A DNA stretch of 64,000 nt from Selaginella tamariscina (Eukaryota; Streptophyta; Lycopodiopsida; Selaginellales; Selaginellaceae), in assembly GCA_003024785.1 (NCBI GenBank), contig PUQB01000490.1:1-64000 (forward strand), given 5' to 3'. Under the pieces are notes generated by a model, which had not been told where the DNA came from, ran no database searches, and saw only the letters and a program-made list of their open reading frames with translations. The position numbers and the translations under genes were made by a program. Below, one piece after another: positions 1-11,127 of the stretch (its first letter is position 1; every line of letters starts with the position of its first letter).

Positions 1-168
1 TCTATGAGCTTTCTATCGGATATACTGTAATTAAAATGTTATTGTATGCATAATATAAAGTGTATATGTGTGTGTACCAACAAAATTCATCAAAACTCAT
101 TCACTTGTATAACATAAATGTTGTTCTGCCATTAAGCTAGAATTCCCGGATTACAATCCGTACCTTGT

Positions 169-534
169 TCAAGCTTCCTCTTCACGTTCCGGAGGCAGCC
201 CACAGGGCTGCAGCATCTTCTGCATGAAATTGTAGCGCTCGCGGCCAATCGATTCATTTTCAGCAATGGCAAAGTACGCGAGCAGCGGGTAATGTCCGAT
301 GTATGACGCATAGCTGTCCCTCTGTATGTTCACTGCCCATTCAAACCTGTTCAGATCCGCATGCCCTGTTCCCACATATTTGGCCTGTAGATGCTCGAGC
401 TGCGAATTGATGTTGAATCGATCGCTTGCCTGCACACAGAACACAGTCTCACCACAAATCTCCCGCTCTCCTTCTTTCTCTCTCTCTTACACGCACACAC
501 AGGCAGCGCCTCAGCACTGAGCTCTTACCTGCAT
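169..534 (-). CDS. Splicing factor 3B subunit 5 (SF3b5/SF3b10)
   Basis: Two exons on the minus strand: 529-534 (Met-Gln only) and 169-429, joined across a 99-bp GT-AG intron. Splicing gives MQASDRFNINSQLEHLQ and continues through YVGTGHADL and ENESIGRERYNFMQKML to a PPEREEEA C-terminus, near-identical to plant SF3b5 (about 87 aa). The family is a small core subunit of the SF3b complex of U2 snRNP, which recognises the branch site in the nucleus. A continuous ORF into the intron would begin MFCVQASDR, but the ATGCAG mini-exon with a GTAAG donor restores the exact family N-terminus, so I chose that start. It lies head to head with the DAR GTPase gene, and a telo-box-like AACCCTAACCCTA sits just upstream of its start. 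No damage is seen. Confidence 0.95.
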
Positions 535-670
535 CTTTGCTCCTCGCCAAAAACCCTAACCCTATTCCCCTTATACTGCCCTTAAATCCGCACCCTTAGT
601 TACCCTTTGTTTAATTACAACTAATGAATCTTAAACCTTAACACATTGTTTTTAGGGTTCATCTTCTTCT
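535..670. promoter_or_regulatory. Short bidirectional promoter with two telo boxes
   Basis: Only 136 bp separate the SF3b5 start (-) from the DAR GTPase start (+). The interval holds AAACCCTAACCCTA near 550-563 and TTTTAGGGTT near 650-659, mirror-placed telo boxes typical of plant genes for translation and growth functions. Shared regulation is inferred. Confidence 0.65.
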
Positions 671-1631
671 ATGGCGCTCGTGAATGCGGACTTAGCGCGC
701 TGGCCGAAGGCGCTACAGTGCAGCAGAATCGATTACAAGGAATGGCGAGCTACAAGCATGCCAAAGGTATGAATACACGCACACAAAGAAAATGTACCGT
801 TGTTGTGAAAATGCGGTATTTTTATGCTAAGATATGACATAAATTGCTTTAATGTTTGTAATTATCAGTCAATTAAGCGTCGAAATTATGTTATTGCATC
901 TTCATCTCTAGCAGTGAAGACTTTCAAGCATGAGAAACCCACATTTGATGTTGATGAACACCGCATGATGACTACGGGCCGATATGTGCAGGTATATACA
1001 TATGCATAGACGTGTGTGTGTGCGTGAGAGAGAGAGAGAGAGTACATGACCATAGAGAATAAAATATAGCACTAACGTGTATATACGAACATATATACTT
1101 AAATATTCAATGTGATAATTTTTCTATAATGTATATAATGCTTGATGATATGTAGTGGTATCCAGGACACATTGCGAAAGCTGAGAGGAATCTAAAGGAG
1201 CAGCTGCTTCTGGTTGACGTTGTTGTTGAGGTGCGAGATGCAAGAATACCACTATCAACTGGCCACCCTCAGGTTCAAGATTTTATATGTTTATTACTTA
1301 GTTGTTTACTTGTTTAGTGTTTATTAAGCTGGACGAGTGGACAGAGGGAAAAAAAAGAGTGCTAGTACTTAACCGGGAGGACATGATATCCACTGCAGAT
1401 AGAAATGCTTGGGCATCCTATTTCGCTAGTAAAGACTTGCCTGTTATTTTTACTAATGGTCAGCATGGGAAGGTACGTAATTGTTGTATCAGTACTAAGA
1501 TATTAATATGTTTGCTAATTTAGTTTTTTGTTATAGGGGTCTATGAAACTCACAAGACAAGCCTCCACTGTAGCTTCGAGCATAAACACAAAGAGAAGAG
1601 CGAAAGGCCTTCTTCCTCGTTCAGTATGGAT

Positions 1632-1677
<46 letters not shown>

Positions 1678-2375
1678 TCACGCCATTGTATACATGTTCA
1701 AATAGATACATATGGTTCACTTGAAATATATATGAAACAGGTTAGAGCAGCAGTTGTTGGCTTTCCAAATGTTGGCAAGTCTTCAATAATTAATCGATTA
1801 TTAAAACGGAGGATATGTGAGGCAGCTCCACGTCCTGGCATCACCCGTCGTCTAAGGTAGGTTTGTGTTCTTTTTTCAGAGTTATAGTAATCCTCATATA
1901 ATGATGCACTTGTGTGAGAGTAGTACATTTATACCAGTGTATATAAATAGCAATATTTATCAAGACAGTAATATGTTCTTCTGGTTTTCACACCATACCA
2001 TATATTAGCGAGTTGAATACTATATCACAGACACACACGCACACACACACACAGAGAATCAAACATTGTGGTTGTAGGTGGTCGACAATCCATGATAGCT
2101 TAGATTTACTAGATTCTCCTGGTATATTACCGATGAAGCTGGATGACCAAGCTGCGGCTGTGAAACTTGCAATATGTAATGACATTGGAGAAGAGTCATA
2201 TGACGTCAATGGAGTTGCTGCTGTGCTTATCGAAAGGATGAAACGCATACCATGTGCAGGTTTTCATCCTCTCCTTGCCAGATTCTCTCTCTCTCTAACA
2301 TATATTTCCCAGGATCAAAAGTCTTGAGCGATCGTTACCACATTTACGCCCAACATTGTTCAGGAGATCTGTAAG

Positions 2376-2410
<35 letters not shown>

Positions 2411-2553
2411 GTTTCTGTATGTTGCAGGTATTTAGAAGAGATAGCCCAAAAACTGTTTAGGGGGATGTAAACCAAGCCGCCACTAGAGTTCTTCGAGACT
2501 TTAGAAAGGGTAAATTTGGATGGTTTGCTCTGGAAAATCCTCCAAAATCATAA
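671..2553 (+). CDS. Chloroplast DAR GTPase 3-like, circularly permuted ribosome-assembly GTPase (one frameshift)
   Basis: Nine exons: 671-766, 869-991, 1156-1272, 1329-1472, 1537-1623, 1741-1856, 2078-2259, 2313-2370, 2428-2553. The first two exons encode a Ser/Arg-rich, transit-peptide-like N-terminus. Then follow [22 protein letters not shown] (the DAR motif), G4 as VLNRED, the P-loop GFPNVGKSS, and G3 DSPG, so the G motifs are in the permuted order G4-G1-G3 of the YlqF/RbgA family. These GTPases act in large-subunit ribosome assembly; the match is closest to plant DAR GTPase 3 of plastids. The last exon has lost one base in a G run at about 2459-2465. Read as written it stops at 2468-2470; with one more G it would continue to the family C-terminus (RDFRKGKFG) and stop at 2551-2553. 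Several introns contain (GT)n or (CT)n tracts. Confidence 0.88.
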
Positions 2554-2772
2554 TATAAAATACTGTGTATTATAAATATATATAAAACATTACATTATAT
2601 GCAGAATAACTGTTTCTCCTACATATTTTATTTCTTAGATAGCCTCTTTTGCAGATACTAGTCCTCTTACTTCCTGTGGCTACAAAAATAATAGTGTGTG
2701 GCGTGTAGTTAGTTAATGCTTTGTCGCGATATTGTAACTAGTTTACAAAATAATACGGGTTTATGTTTAATC

Positions 2773-3291
2773 TTATCCTAAAGAGTTACTCGCAGCTGCT
2801 TCCAGAGCTGCAGTTATCTCTTCTGTTGTGGCACTTATGCCTGGAGTTAGCTGCACAATACACGTCCTAAGTAAGCATTTAACAACATACACACACGCAC
2901 TCATATACTATAATATAGCACGCACAGTATGGTTTGATTGTGTGAATATACCAGTACGTGTGGATCTCTAAACTTTATATAAACCATATATCGATATAAC
3001 TACGTATTCATATACATATAAACATGTAGAAGCATATTGTCAAACAAGTACATATCCTTTTTGGGACTAACCTCTATTGTGAAAAAATGGACAGCAGTAT
3101 CTCCAAGTGTGGTAACATTAGATTGAAGGACTTCGACTTACATTGCTCCAGTGCAGTGAGTATTCTGAGAACGAGCTTAGGTGATTTGCAACATATTAGT
3201 TTGATTACTGCTTGTTCCCCGATAGATTGCACTTCAACCTGGACAGGTATCCTTGGAACCTGTAAGATTTTCCCATTATGACCAACCCCTA

Positions 3292-3328
<37 letters not shown>

Positions 3329-4349
3329 TCTCTCTATATCTCTATGTATGTATGTATGTATGCAATGTGATCAACGTACATATGTACATATCTACATTTG
3401 CGTGCGTGTGTTGTATGTTATACTCACGGTTTCAGCTCTCTGTTCAGTAGACAGGTCTATCTGTTGGGATCCTTTTTTCGCTTTACTAGCTTGAAGCTGC
3501 TTTAATTTCTTCTCAAGCTCCATGACATAGTTTATTGTGTCTCCAACTATTGATGCCTTGTCTTTCTGTGACAAATTATATCTGGTAAGTAATATTTTTA
3601 TATATATATGGACTTATATAAGAGAATGGGTTGTATATTAGAGAGAGGGAATCTTTACTTTTTAACACAAGTATAACGAACCCGTGATAACTTCTCTCTC
3701 TCTTACACACATGTAATTATCACGAGGTTTTATATTGCAATGCGTCAATCCTCTAATATGCACACGTGATGTTAATAAACACAACTAAAACATTGACATA
3801 GTACAATGCTCAAAAGTCCTTAGCACTTTCGAAGATTGCATTATGTGTCACATTCAACACCATACTAACCTTGGAAGATTTAGGAAGCATAGCTCTGAGA
3901 GAGGCAAACTTATCATTCATCTCCTCCCTCCGTTGCCTCTCAGCAATAATATGGCTTTCCCTCTGGAACTGAGTTCTATGGGGAGTCTTGTCAAAGTATT
4001 GGTTACCACGCATACCAAAATCCGTTAAACTGTCTTGAACCAGGAGTGGAGGTGGAGTCACAATGTGCTGAGGGTACATTGGCATGTTGCTGGTCCCCTG
4101 CGACATGAAATCCCTCAGTGCTTGAAGTTGTGCGGAAGACGACGAAGTGGAGGAGTCGCTTCTGTAGAAGCCTACATCCCCCAGAGCTTGAAGTTGATAC
4201 ATATGCTGGCTTGTCAGCGGGTCGATCTGCTGGTGGCTTTGGTGGTGTTGTCCTCCTCCTCCTCCCCAGTACAGGTCGCTTTCCATCTTCATCTGCTCAC
4301 TGTTACCGCTTGTACTTGCATCCGACCTGAAATACGAACTGGGGAGCAT
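2773..4349 (-). CDS. bHLH transcription factor with C-terminal ACT-like domain (frameshifted)
   Basis: Four exons on the minus strand: 3870-4349, 3428-3565, 3072-3259, 2773-2866. Exon 1 encodes a Ser/Gln/His-rich N-terminus with a poly-Gly run, then the basic region SHIIAERQRREEMNDKF and helix 1. Exon 2 gives the loop and helix 2 (KDKASIVGDTINYVMELEKK), the usual intron position in plant bHLH genes. Exons 3-4 encode an ACT-like fold (EQAVIKLICC, PKLVLRILTALEQC, then LQSNVTTLGDTAVHFFTIE). The H-E-R pattern of the basic region predicts E-box DNA binding as a dimer. In exon 3, near 3130, the frame shifts just after LEQC, so about 60 C-terminal residues are out of frame. An AG precedes the ATG, so an upstream non-coding exon is possible. 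The gene is convergent with the DAR GTPase gene. Confidence 0.8.
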
Positions 4350-4469
4350 CTCTGTTCAACTTTCATGACAAAACTCTATGGGACAGACAGGTATTCACTC
4401 CACACCACTCAGGTTGACTCTGTTGCAAAGGTACCACTTTCCATATTGATCCTATTGCAGAGATAACTG

Positions 4470-4860
4470 TCTGTGTTGCAGAGGAACAAGAGAGAATGTG
4501 TTTGTCAGTGAAAGGTGCACTCGAGCTTACTTTGATATTGATGGAGAAGGACGGTTTGCATATTGATATGGACAAGAAGAAGGAGGTACGCAACTATTTC
4601 AACTATCTGGGAGACGAGTGGGAATTGAATTGCAGCCCAAGTGACTCCACAGCAAGTTGGTTTTGGGAGCAGGAATTCAATGTAACAGAAGAGAAAGGAG
4701 CTAAAAAGGCAAGCTGTAGCAGTATCTAATATACTGATTAACCTCTAAACTGTGTGTTTTATTGTGCACTATGACAGCAAGGGCATTTGCTGCAAGAAAG
4801 GAGGAAGAATTGAGAAGTTTTGTGTAATAATGAGGAAACTCGGAAAGATCAACTGAAACT
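4470..4860 (+). other. Unrecognised coding-like segment, two putative exons
   Basis: After a good acceptor (TGTGTTGCAG, near 4480) there is an open frame rich in charged residues, including KKEVRNYFNYLGDEWELN and SASWFW-like aromatic stretches. A second open piece after TATGACAG at about 4780 reads RAFAARKEEELRSFV and then stops. Base composition is coding-like compared with the AT-rich flanks. I do not recognise the family. It may be a remnant or the end of a gene with long introns, and it is divergent from the bHLH gene. Confidence 0.3.
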
Positions 4861-4970
4861 GCTGCAATTCGGGTTGCATTTATTGGTAAGACATTATGGC
4901 AGCTTTGCTGGTTTTTTGTCGCGTTAGTATAACGCCCTCAAGTGAGATTTACCTTAACATACGTATCACC

Positions 4971-5011
<41 letters not shown>

Positions 5012-6003
5012 TGTGTGTGTAAGTGTCATTTTTATACCAGGAGGGTGTATTTTGACTTTGCATATAGCTAATGATTTGTGGAGCTGGATTTGTGGAGGTT
5101 GTTTCTTGGGTGCCAAGCAAGCAAGTATGGTGGTTTTTTATAGGTTTTGACATCGCCAGGTGTGATGAAATCTTCCACCAGTAAGTTTTTAAAGATTTAT
5201 TTATATATTTTGATTATTACAGTAGAGGAGATAATGTCTTAAGTTGCTATTTATTGACAGTGGAATAAATAGCCTTCTGTACAGTTTGATCTTCCTTCAG
5301 GTACACCTATGTATGCGTGTGTGTAATATACACATGCACACGCACGCGCATGTGTGTGTATAAGGGGAAACGGAATACATGGAGGAGATAAGAAGGGGAC
5401 AGGAGACAGATGTGGTGAACACGCTGAGAATTTGCGCAAATATAGAGGGATGATTGGGCTGTATTTGTGTGTAGTTATCCTTGATCAAGGATCCAATCAC
5501 AAAAGTCAGTAAGAAAAAGTCCAAAGCTACCCAAAAACAGAAAGCAAATAGCAAATTAGAATTGACTTAAGGTGAGATTATATATATGGCTATTGTCGTT
5601 AACCATACGTTTAAAAAAACTAATTAAATTTTTATTTTAATATTATGTAAAATATATATATATATTTTATTTTCTGGTGGGTTGGTGGTTTCATGTGTAG
5701 TAGCTGGCTCACAACGGGGACAAACAAATATTGAAGATTTAGCTATGTGAGTGACACATTCTAGATGACAGCTAACATATTTTGCACCCTTCTGTTTTTG
5801 GTGTTTTATGAGGGAAGGCTTCGGGCATTTACAACTGCCTTAAGGTGTGTGCGTGTGTGCGTGTAATTCACACACGTTACCTACGTATACATGCATGTAT
5901 ACACGTATTAATTTAAATATGAATTATATTACCTCTTTAATATTTGCTGACAAAATTCATTTATCAATGGATAATGAAGCATCCAAAAATTTAACCGACG
6001 TGT
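4861..6003. other. Intergenic DNA, microsatellites only
   Basis: I see no supported gene. The stretch contains (GT)n at about 4979-5005, alternating CA/CG-TG blocks around 5310-5360, and (TA)n at about 5650-5670. The part nearest 6004 is probably the 3' UTR of the DnaJ-type gene. Confidence 0.5.
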
Positions 6004-6233
6004 TCAAGTAATGTCCTCTGGCTCAACCGCCTCTCTGCTAGTGTGTTTGTTTACATATCCTGCAATATCACATATATATATATATATATTATGCATATAC
6101 ACGCGTCTCCGTGTGTGTGCGTGTATGGTGGGTAAACTACATACATATATACATTTATATGAAGTTGAGACAACAAATCTCTCATGTGCATATATCACAC
6201 ACACACACACAAAATATATGACATATATGTTGA

Positions 6234-6264
<31 letters not shown>

Positions 6265-7244
6265 CCTATTCCTAAGCAGAGTATGCACTTGCTGATGACC
6301 TTCCTACCCTTCTTTCTGTAAAAGGTCACCAGTCCAGTCCCTTGGCATCTCCTGCATACTCCCGTCCATTGGTAAATCACATTCTTACAGTTCTGTAATG
6401 TTATATTATACACTAATGTTCACATAGGACTTCTGTTTAACTAGAAATTCTTATATGTATATATAATACATAATACTTATTCGCATATATGGCACAATAA
6501 AATATAAACTATGTACTAAAGATGTACCTCTGTTGTTATTGTTCACATAGAAATATATAAGCGTCCTGTTTAACTATAGAATACATAATACCTATACGCA
6601 TATATTGGCACATTCATTATAAGATAATTTAAACTATGTACTAAAGAAGTACCTCTCCACATCCTTAACAGTTCTGTAATGTTATTGTTCACATAGAATA
6701 TATAAGCGTTCTGTTTAACTAGTATATGTGTATATAATACATCATACTTATAAGCATATATGGCACGTTCTTTATAAGAAAATATAAACTATGTACTAAA
6801 GAAGTACCTCTCCACAGTTACAGTTCTGTAATGTTATATTATACGCTATTGTATATATAAGCGTTCATGTATTATATATACATCATACTGATACGCATTA
6901 ACTATGTACTAAAGAAGTACCTCTGTATTAGGGTCGCAACTTGCAATTTTCTCCACTTCTTCTTTGGAGAGTGGCTTAGAATCTGGGTAAGCCATGGAGA
7001 GAGGCAATGCGTCCTCCTTATCTAACACACTCTCCTTATCCTTTTGCCACCACTTCCATTTCCACTTTGCGAACAATTTGGACCTGCTACTACCGTTCTT
7101 CTGAAGGCCTTGGCGCCGCAGATTCTCGCTAAAATCCCATCCGGGCTGCTCGATTACCGCTCCCAATACTCTAGCTACTCTTCTTGGCTGCACATTTCTG
7201 CAGTATGCCGTGCTGCAGCTGAATGAGGCTGCGAATGCCGACAT
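6004..7244 (-). CDS. DnaJ-type cysteine-rich (BSD2-like) zinc-finger protein, probably plastid
   Basis: Three minus-strand exons: 6921-7244, 6266-6392, 6004-6059 (168 aa; phases agree). The N-terminus MSAFAASFSCSTAYCRN followed by basic residues looks like a transit peptide. The middle is Trp/Lys-rich (KWKWWQKD). It is followed by YPDSKPLSKEEVEKI and then a half DnaJ zinc-finger module: VCRRCQGTG and CILCLGIGYV, two CxxCxGxG-type pairs. Plant proteins of this kind are DnaJ-related chaperones in chloroplasts that bind unfolded clients or provide holdase/thiol activity. An upstream ATG at 7278-7280 lies in the other arm of a perfect palindrome. I prefer the ATG at 7242-7244 because it starts the transit peptide and follows a telo box. 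Intron 1 (6393-6920) is swollen by a tandem repeat. Confidence 0.8.
6384..6932. repeat. About four tandem copies filling intron 1 of the DnaJ-type gene
   Basis: Copies at about 6384-6530, 6533-6662, 6665-6820 and 6821-6932 share AGTTCTGTAATGTTAT, CACATAGAA, TATAAGCGTTCTGTTTAACT, ATATATGGCAC and AACTATGTACTAAAG. They end with AAGTACCTCT, which on the minus strand is the real splice donor context (AGAG|GTACTT). The unit therefore carries a copy of the exon-intron junction. Confidence 0.85.
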
Positions 7245-7284
7245 GAACCCTAAAACAGGGGCCCCTGTTTTAGGGTTCATGTCG
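7239..7284. repeat. Perfect 46-bp palindrome over the DnaJ gene start
   Basis: Two 22-bp arms around a central GC. The left arm starts CGACATGAACCCTAAAACAG and the right arm is its exact reverse complement. Each arm carries a telo box (AACCCTAAAA / TTTTAGGGTT) and an ATG. Confidence 0.95.
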
Positions 7285-7628
7285 AACGTGGAAACCCTTT
7301 TTTACGACAGGTTTCAAATGGAAATATTTTGAATTTGTAATATTAACTCCTGTGTACACATGTTTACACTTGTACATATACGTTTTGGTGGTTATACGAC
7401 AGCCACATGGCAATGCCACGTGGTTGGAAAACACACTTGTATATAACCAACTTTTTGAAGTGATTTAGACAGATTTAGATAATAGTAATATATTAATGCA
7501 ATGTGATTGTGCTATAGTTCTTTAATTAAATAAATAATGTACGTGTGTGTGTGTGAGAGAGAGAGAGATGCATACGCTTTATAAACAGCCCCAGAATTCT
7601 CTAAATCATCAACAGGGTTTTAGGGTTT
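7285..7628. promoter_or_regulatory. Divergent promoter region, DnaJ-type gene (-) / exonuclease gene (+)
   Basis: The 344 bp between the palindrome and the exonuclease ATG contain a telo-box-like GGTTTTAGGGTTT directly before the ATG at 7629 and a (GT)n(GA)n tract at 7542-7568. The mirrored telo box for the minus gene is in the palindrome. No canonical TATA box stands out. Confidence 0.5.
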
Positions 7629-10397
7629 ATGGCGGGCATGGTGCAGGGCCGTCTTGTGCTCCATTCATGGCGATCCTGCACGGGACGGGCTCTATTGAGG
7701 CGATCATTCACATCTTGGCTTCCTTCCGTGAGCTTCCCCACATTCAAGCAGCATCCCTTCCTTCACTCTGGAGAAGTATGCAATTCTGTGTGTGTGCGTG
7801 CTATATACTGGCAATGGAATAACAAATACATGTGCATTTCTGCACGCATACACAATATGTGCTCATATAATGTACCTGATAATGTGTTATGGCGTGCGTA
7901 TGTGTAGATATAGTGAATGTTTAACCTGCATTTACTTTTTACTGGGTCTGGTATGTGGAGTGCATCCATATATTATAACTCTCGTGCAATAAAAAGCCAA
8001 TGGAGTAACAGATACACACACATACACATAGATAGATATCTTTGGTGTTGTATATATAATATGGTGGAGATCCTAATGTGTTATGTACATGGACACACAT
8101 AGTTGTTTATCTATGTTTGCATACAGAATATATGGTGAGGATTCTAGAACATTTGCAACACAGTGTATTTAGGTATTTCTGTGTTTACATGTGCAATATA
8201 CATATAATGACATGATGATTCATCATAATTTCTTTTTATTTATTTATTTATCTAGTTGCCAAGGTGTTCAATACGGGATTTGCCTTATGATCAACCAACC
8301 ACAATGCAGAATAAGGTGCAACAGCATATTCCCATGACTCCAACAAGCACATCCAAAGGACGAATTCTCCTCGTGGATGGCAGTGCAGTTATATTCCGAG
8401 CCTATTACAAAATCATGGGTAAATAAGATGTTTTATGTCTCATATAAATACATATATGCATGGACATGTGTTATATACATAATAGATATGTATGACGCTT
8501 TTTATATATTGGAAAATTCACTGCAGCGAAAGTTTACCACGACATGATCCCAGAGTTACACTCTGAAGCAGATTGGGTGTTGACGGTGTTCACAGCTTTT
8601 ACCACGGTGCGTATGCGTGTGTATATACATACACACGCACACACAGAGAGGGAGGGAGGGAGAGAGATTCACTTATCAATCTAAGTTGAAGTTTATAGGT
8701 TAGCAAGTAATAAACAGAAACAAAACTGACGAAGTCTTACAGATCCTGGGGCTGCTAGATTTAAGTCCTTCCCATTTTGTGGTAGGTTTCTATAATTGTT
8801 ATTAGCGAGCGTTAATCACTCTGAATTTTTCAGGTAGTTTTCGATCATAAAGGTGGGTTTGACGGAGATCAGAAACTAAGTAAGATACGTGTGCGTGTGC
8901 GTGTGCGTATGTGCGCTCTTGTGTCTGTGCATGTGACAATTTATATTATACATTTAGACGTATTATACACATAAAATTTGCATCTTTTCTTTGTGGTTAT
9001 TATATGATGTATTCATATCAAAGATTAAATCATGGTATAATATCGTATATACTGCAGGTTTGACATTTCGACATACACTATTCCCTGAGTATAAGAAAAA
9101 CAGACCACCTACTCCGGACGCAATATATCAGGGCCTTGATTATCTTCGGCCAGCACTCGTTGCCATGGGAATCAAAGTGATAGAAGTGCGTAAGCTTTTC
9201 TATGACGTGTGTGCGTGCGTGTGTGTGTGTGTTTGATAATATTCTATGTTGTACAAACCAGGTTCCCGGTGTAGAAGCGGACGATGTCATTGCTACGTTA
9301 GCGGTTTCAGCAGCTGCTTCGGAGATGAAGGTTTTTATTTCCTTTTATATGTGCACAAGTACATCATGCACATTCATATATGAATGACATCAATAAGCTC
9401 ACATTCACTTTTGTAGGTGCGCATTGTTTCACCTGATAGGACTTCTTCCAGATAATATCTCCCGATATTCGGCTTCTGAGATTTGTTCCCAAGGGTGCTG
9501 GGTTAGTGTGTTCTCTCTCTCTCTCTACTAAGTGTATGCATATATTTCTAATTTTATGCATGCACGTTGCTTAATAGGATGGTTTCTTTTGGGATGGAGG
9601 AATTTTCAGAAAGATTTGGCAGTTTAAAACCATCACAATTTGTAGATGTTCTCTCCCTTGTGGGTGACACCTGTGATAACATACCAGGCAAGTTTACTTG
9701 TATTAAATTTCTATGCAGAGTTATAGAATCAGATTATTTGTAATTGTTGCCTTTAATATTTTAAAAGATTTCATCAGGTATACCCGGCATTGGCGAAAAG
9801 ACCGCGATCAAGCTTATCACCGAGTACGGTAAGCGTTATATCTGGTCTATATATAAAAGTAGCACCTTTTGAACGTGCACACACGCACGCACGCACTTTA
9901 GTTTAAGTTCTATGAACTTCCTTGGTATCTTGTATCTGTTATTTTGTATTAGGATCCATGGAGAATTTACTACAACACAGAGAGAAGGTGGTCCAGAAGC
10001 GAGCTTACAAGGGCCTTATGGCTGACAAAGGCGAGGCATTACTTAGCAAGCGTCTGGTATGTATTTGTTCTCTACATACATACATGTGTGTGTGTGATTA
10101 TTTGGTGTTTAGATTTACTTTCTCTTTGCTTTTAGGTGGCTTTGAGGGCTGATCTACCTCCTTACATGGTACCATTCACAATGGACGACTTCAGGTTGCA
10201 AAAACCGCACGTAAGTGCTGTGGTGTGTGTGTGTGTGTGTGTACATGTATATATTACAGGACAATGGGGAGAAATTGTTTCAACTCTTGGATGCAATGAG
10301 CGCTTTCATTGACAGCAATATTCACCTTGAGTTACGAGAACGCATCCTCTGCCAGTGGAATAAGTTAGAAGCCAAATCGAACTCAACCACATTATAG
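7629..10397 (+). CDS. Organellar 5'-3' exonuclease, FEN/T5-type (PIN plus H3TH); one frameshift
   Basis: Thirteen exons: 7629-7775, 8256-8418, 8527-8606, 8743-8781, 8834-8879, 9058-9185, 9262-9330, 9417-9501, 9578-9687, 9778-9828, 9953-10056, 10136-10210, 10260-10397. Exon 1 encodes an Arg/Ser-rich, acid-poor targeting peptide. The nuclease fold follows: ILLVDGSAVIFRAYYK, VVFDHKGG, FRHTLFPEYKKNRPPTP (helical arch/clamp), VPGVEADDVI (metal-binding acids), VRIVSPD, then GDTCDNIPGIPGIGEKTA (the H3TH DNA-binding helix-hairpin). It matches plant 5'-3' exonuclease family proteins related to the bacterial Pol I 5' nuclease domain, with a likely role in organelle DNA replication or repair. At about 9438 one A is missing where family members have DKDFFQ, which truncates the frame in exon 8. 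Intron 9 begins with GC (CCAG|GCAAGT), a GC-AG intron. Confidence 0.88.
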
Positions 10398-11127
10398 CTC
10401 TAAGGTAATCAGTATATATATCCAATTTACATAAAGATGGGCACCACAAGTTTTGTATAAAGTGATGCGGTGAATATATGTGATTAAGATCTCATAATAG
10501 TGATTCTCTCCAAGTAGCATGCTTACAGTGTATGCCGGTATATATTTTAACACCGTTTATAATTAAAAAAACGTGGCAAATGATTAATATATTTGAAAGA
10601 GTTGTGTACCATTATTATTTGAACCTTTATTAAGAAATCTTATTGCATACTTGATTTGTCAAAATGTAAAAATATAATTACAATCTTAGTACTTGCATGC
10701 TTTTGAACAAGATTATGTACATATATATAACAACATCATTTTTTAGAATTGCTATATTAATCATATTTACCAATATGTAACATTGTGTATATATTACATA
10801 CATATAAAAGTATGTCTTTATAAGCGTGATTTGTATGTGTGTGTTTATAAATTATATTTATATATTATAAGGTCCTGCTCTTTAACTTTTGTTATTCCAA
10901 GTAACATAATTTAACAAAATCAAGGTCATAAGTACATTTGTAAAACTAATTTATGTATAAAATGTAATTACATATGTACGTGCAACATACACATATGGGC
11001 TTTATATGTAAGAATGTGGGATTTTAAATGCAAATGTATTGGTACATAATTGATTTAATATCTAAAGATTTAATCATAATATTATGATGTACATAATATC
11101 AGAAATATTGAAGTCTAACATAATATA
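10398..11127. other. AT-rich intergenic stretch
   Basis: About 730 bp of AT-rich DNA with no supported ORF, repeat or RNA gene. The first part is presumably the exonuclease 3' UTR. Confidence 0.5.

Noticed and set aside
169-444. SF3b5 as a single-exon 91-aa protein starting MFCVQASDR
   Set aside because: The Met-Phe-Cys-Val stretch lies in the intron. Splicing the ATGCAG mini-exon at 529-534 gives the conserved N-terminus.
671-900. DAR GTPase exon 2 starting after the AG at about 910
   Set aside because: That acceptor puts a stop in frame. The acceptor at 868 keeps phase 0 and gives a Ser/Arg-rich transit peptide.
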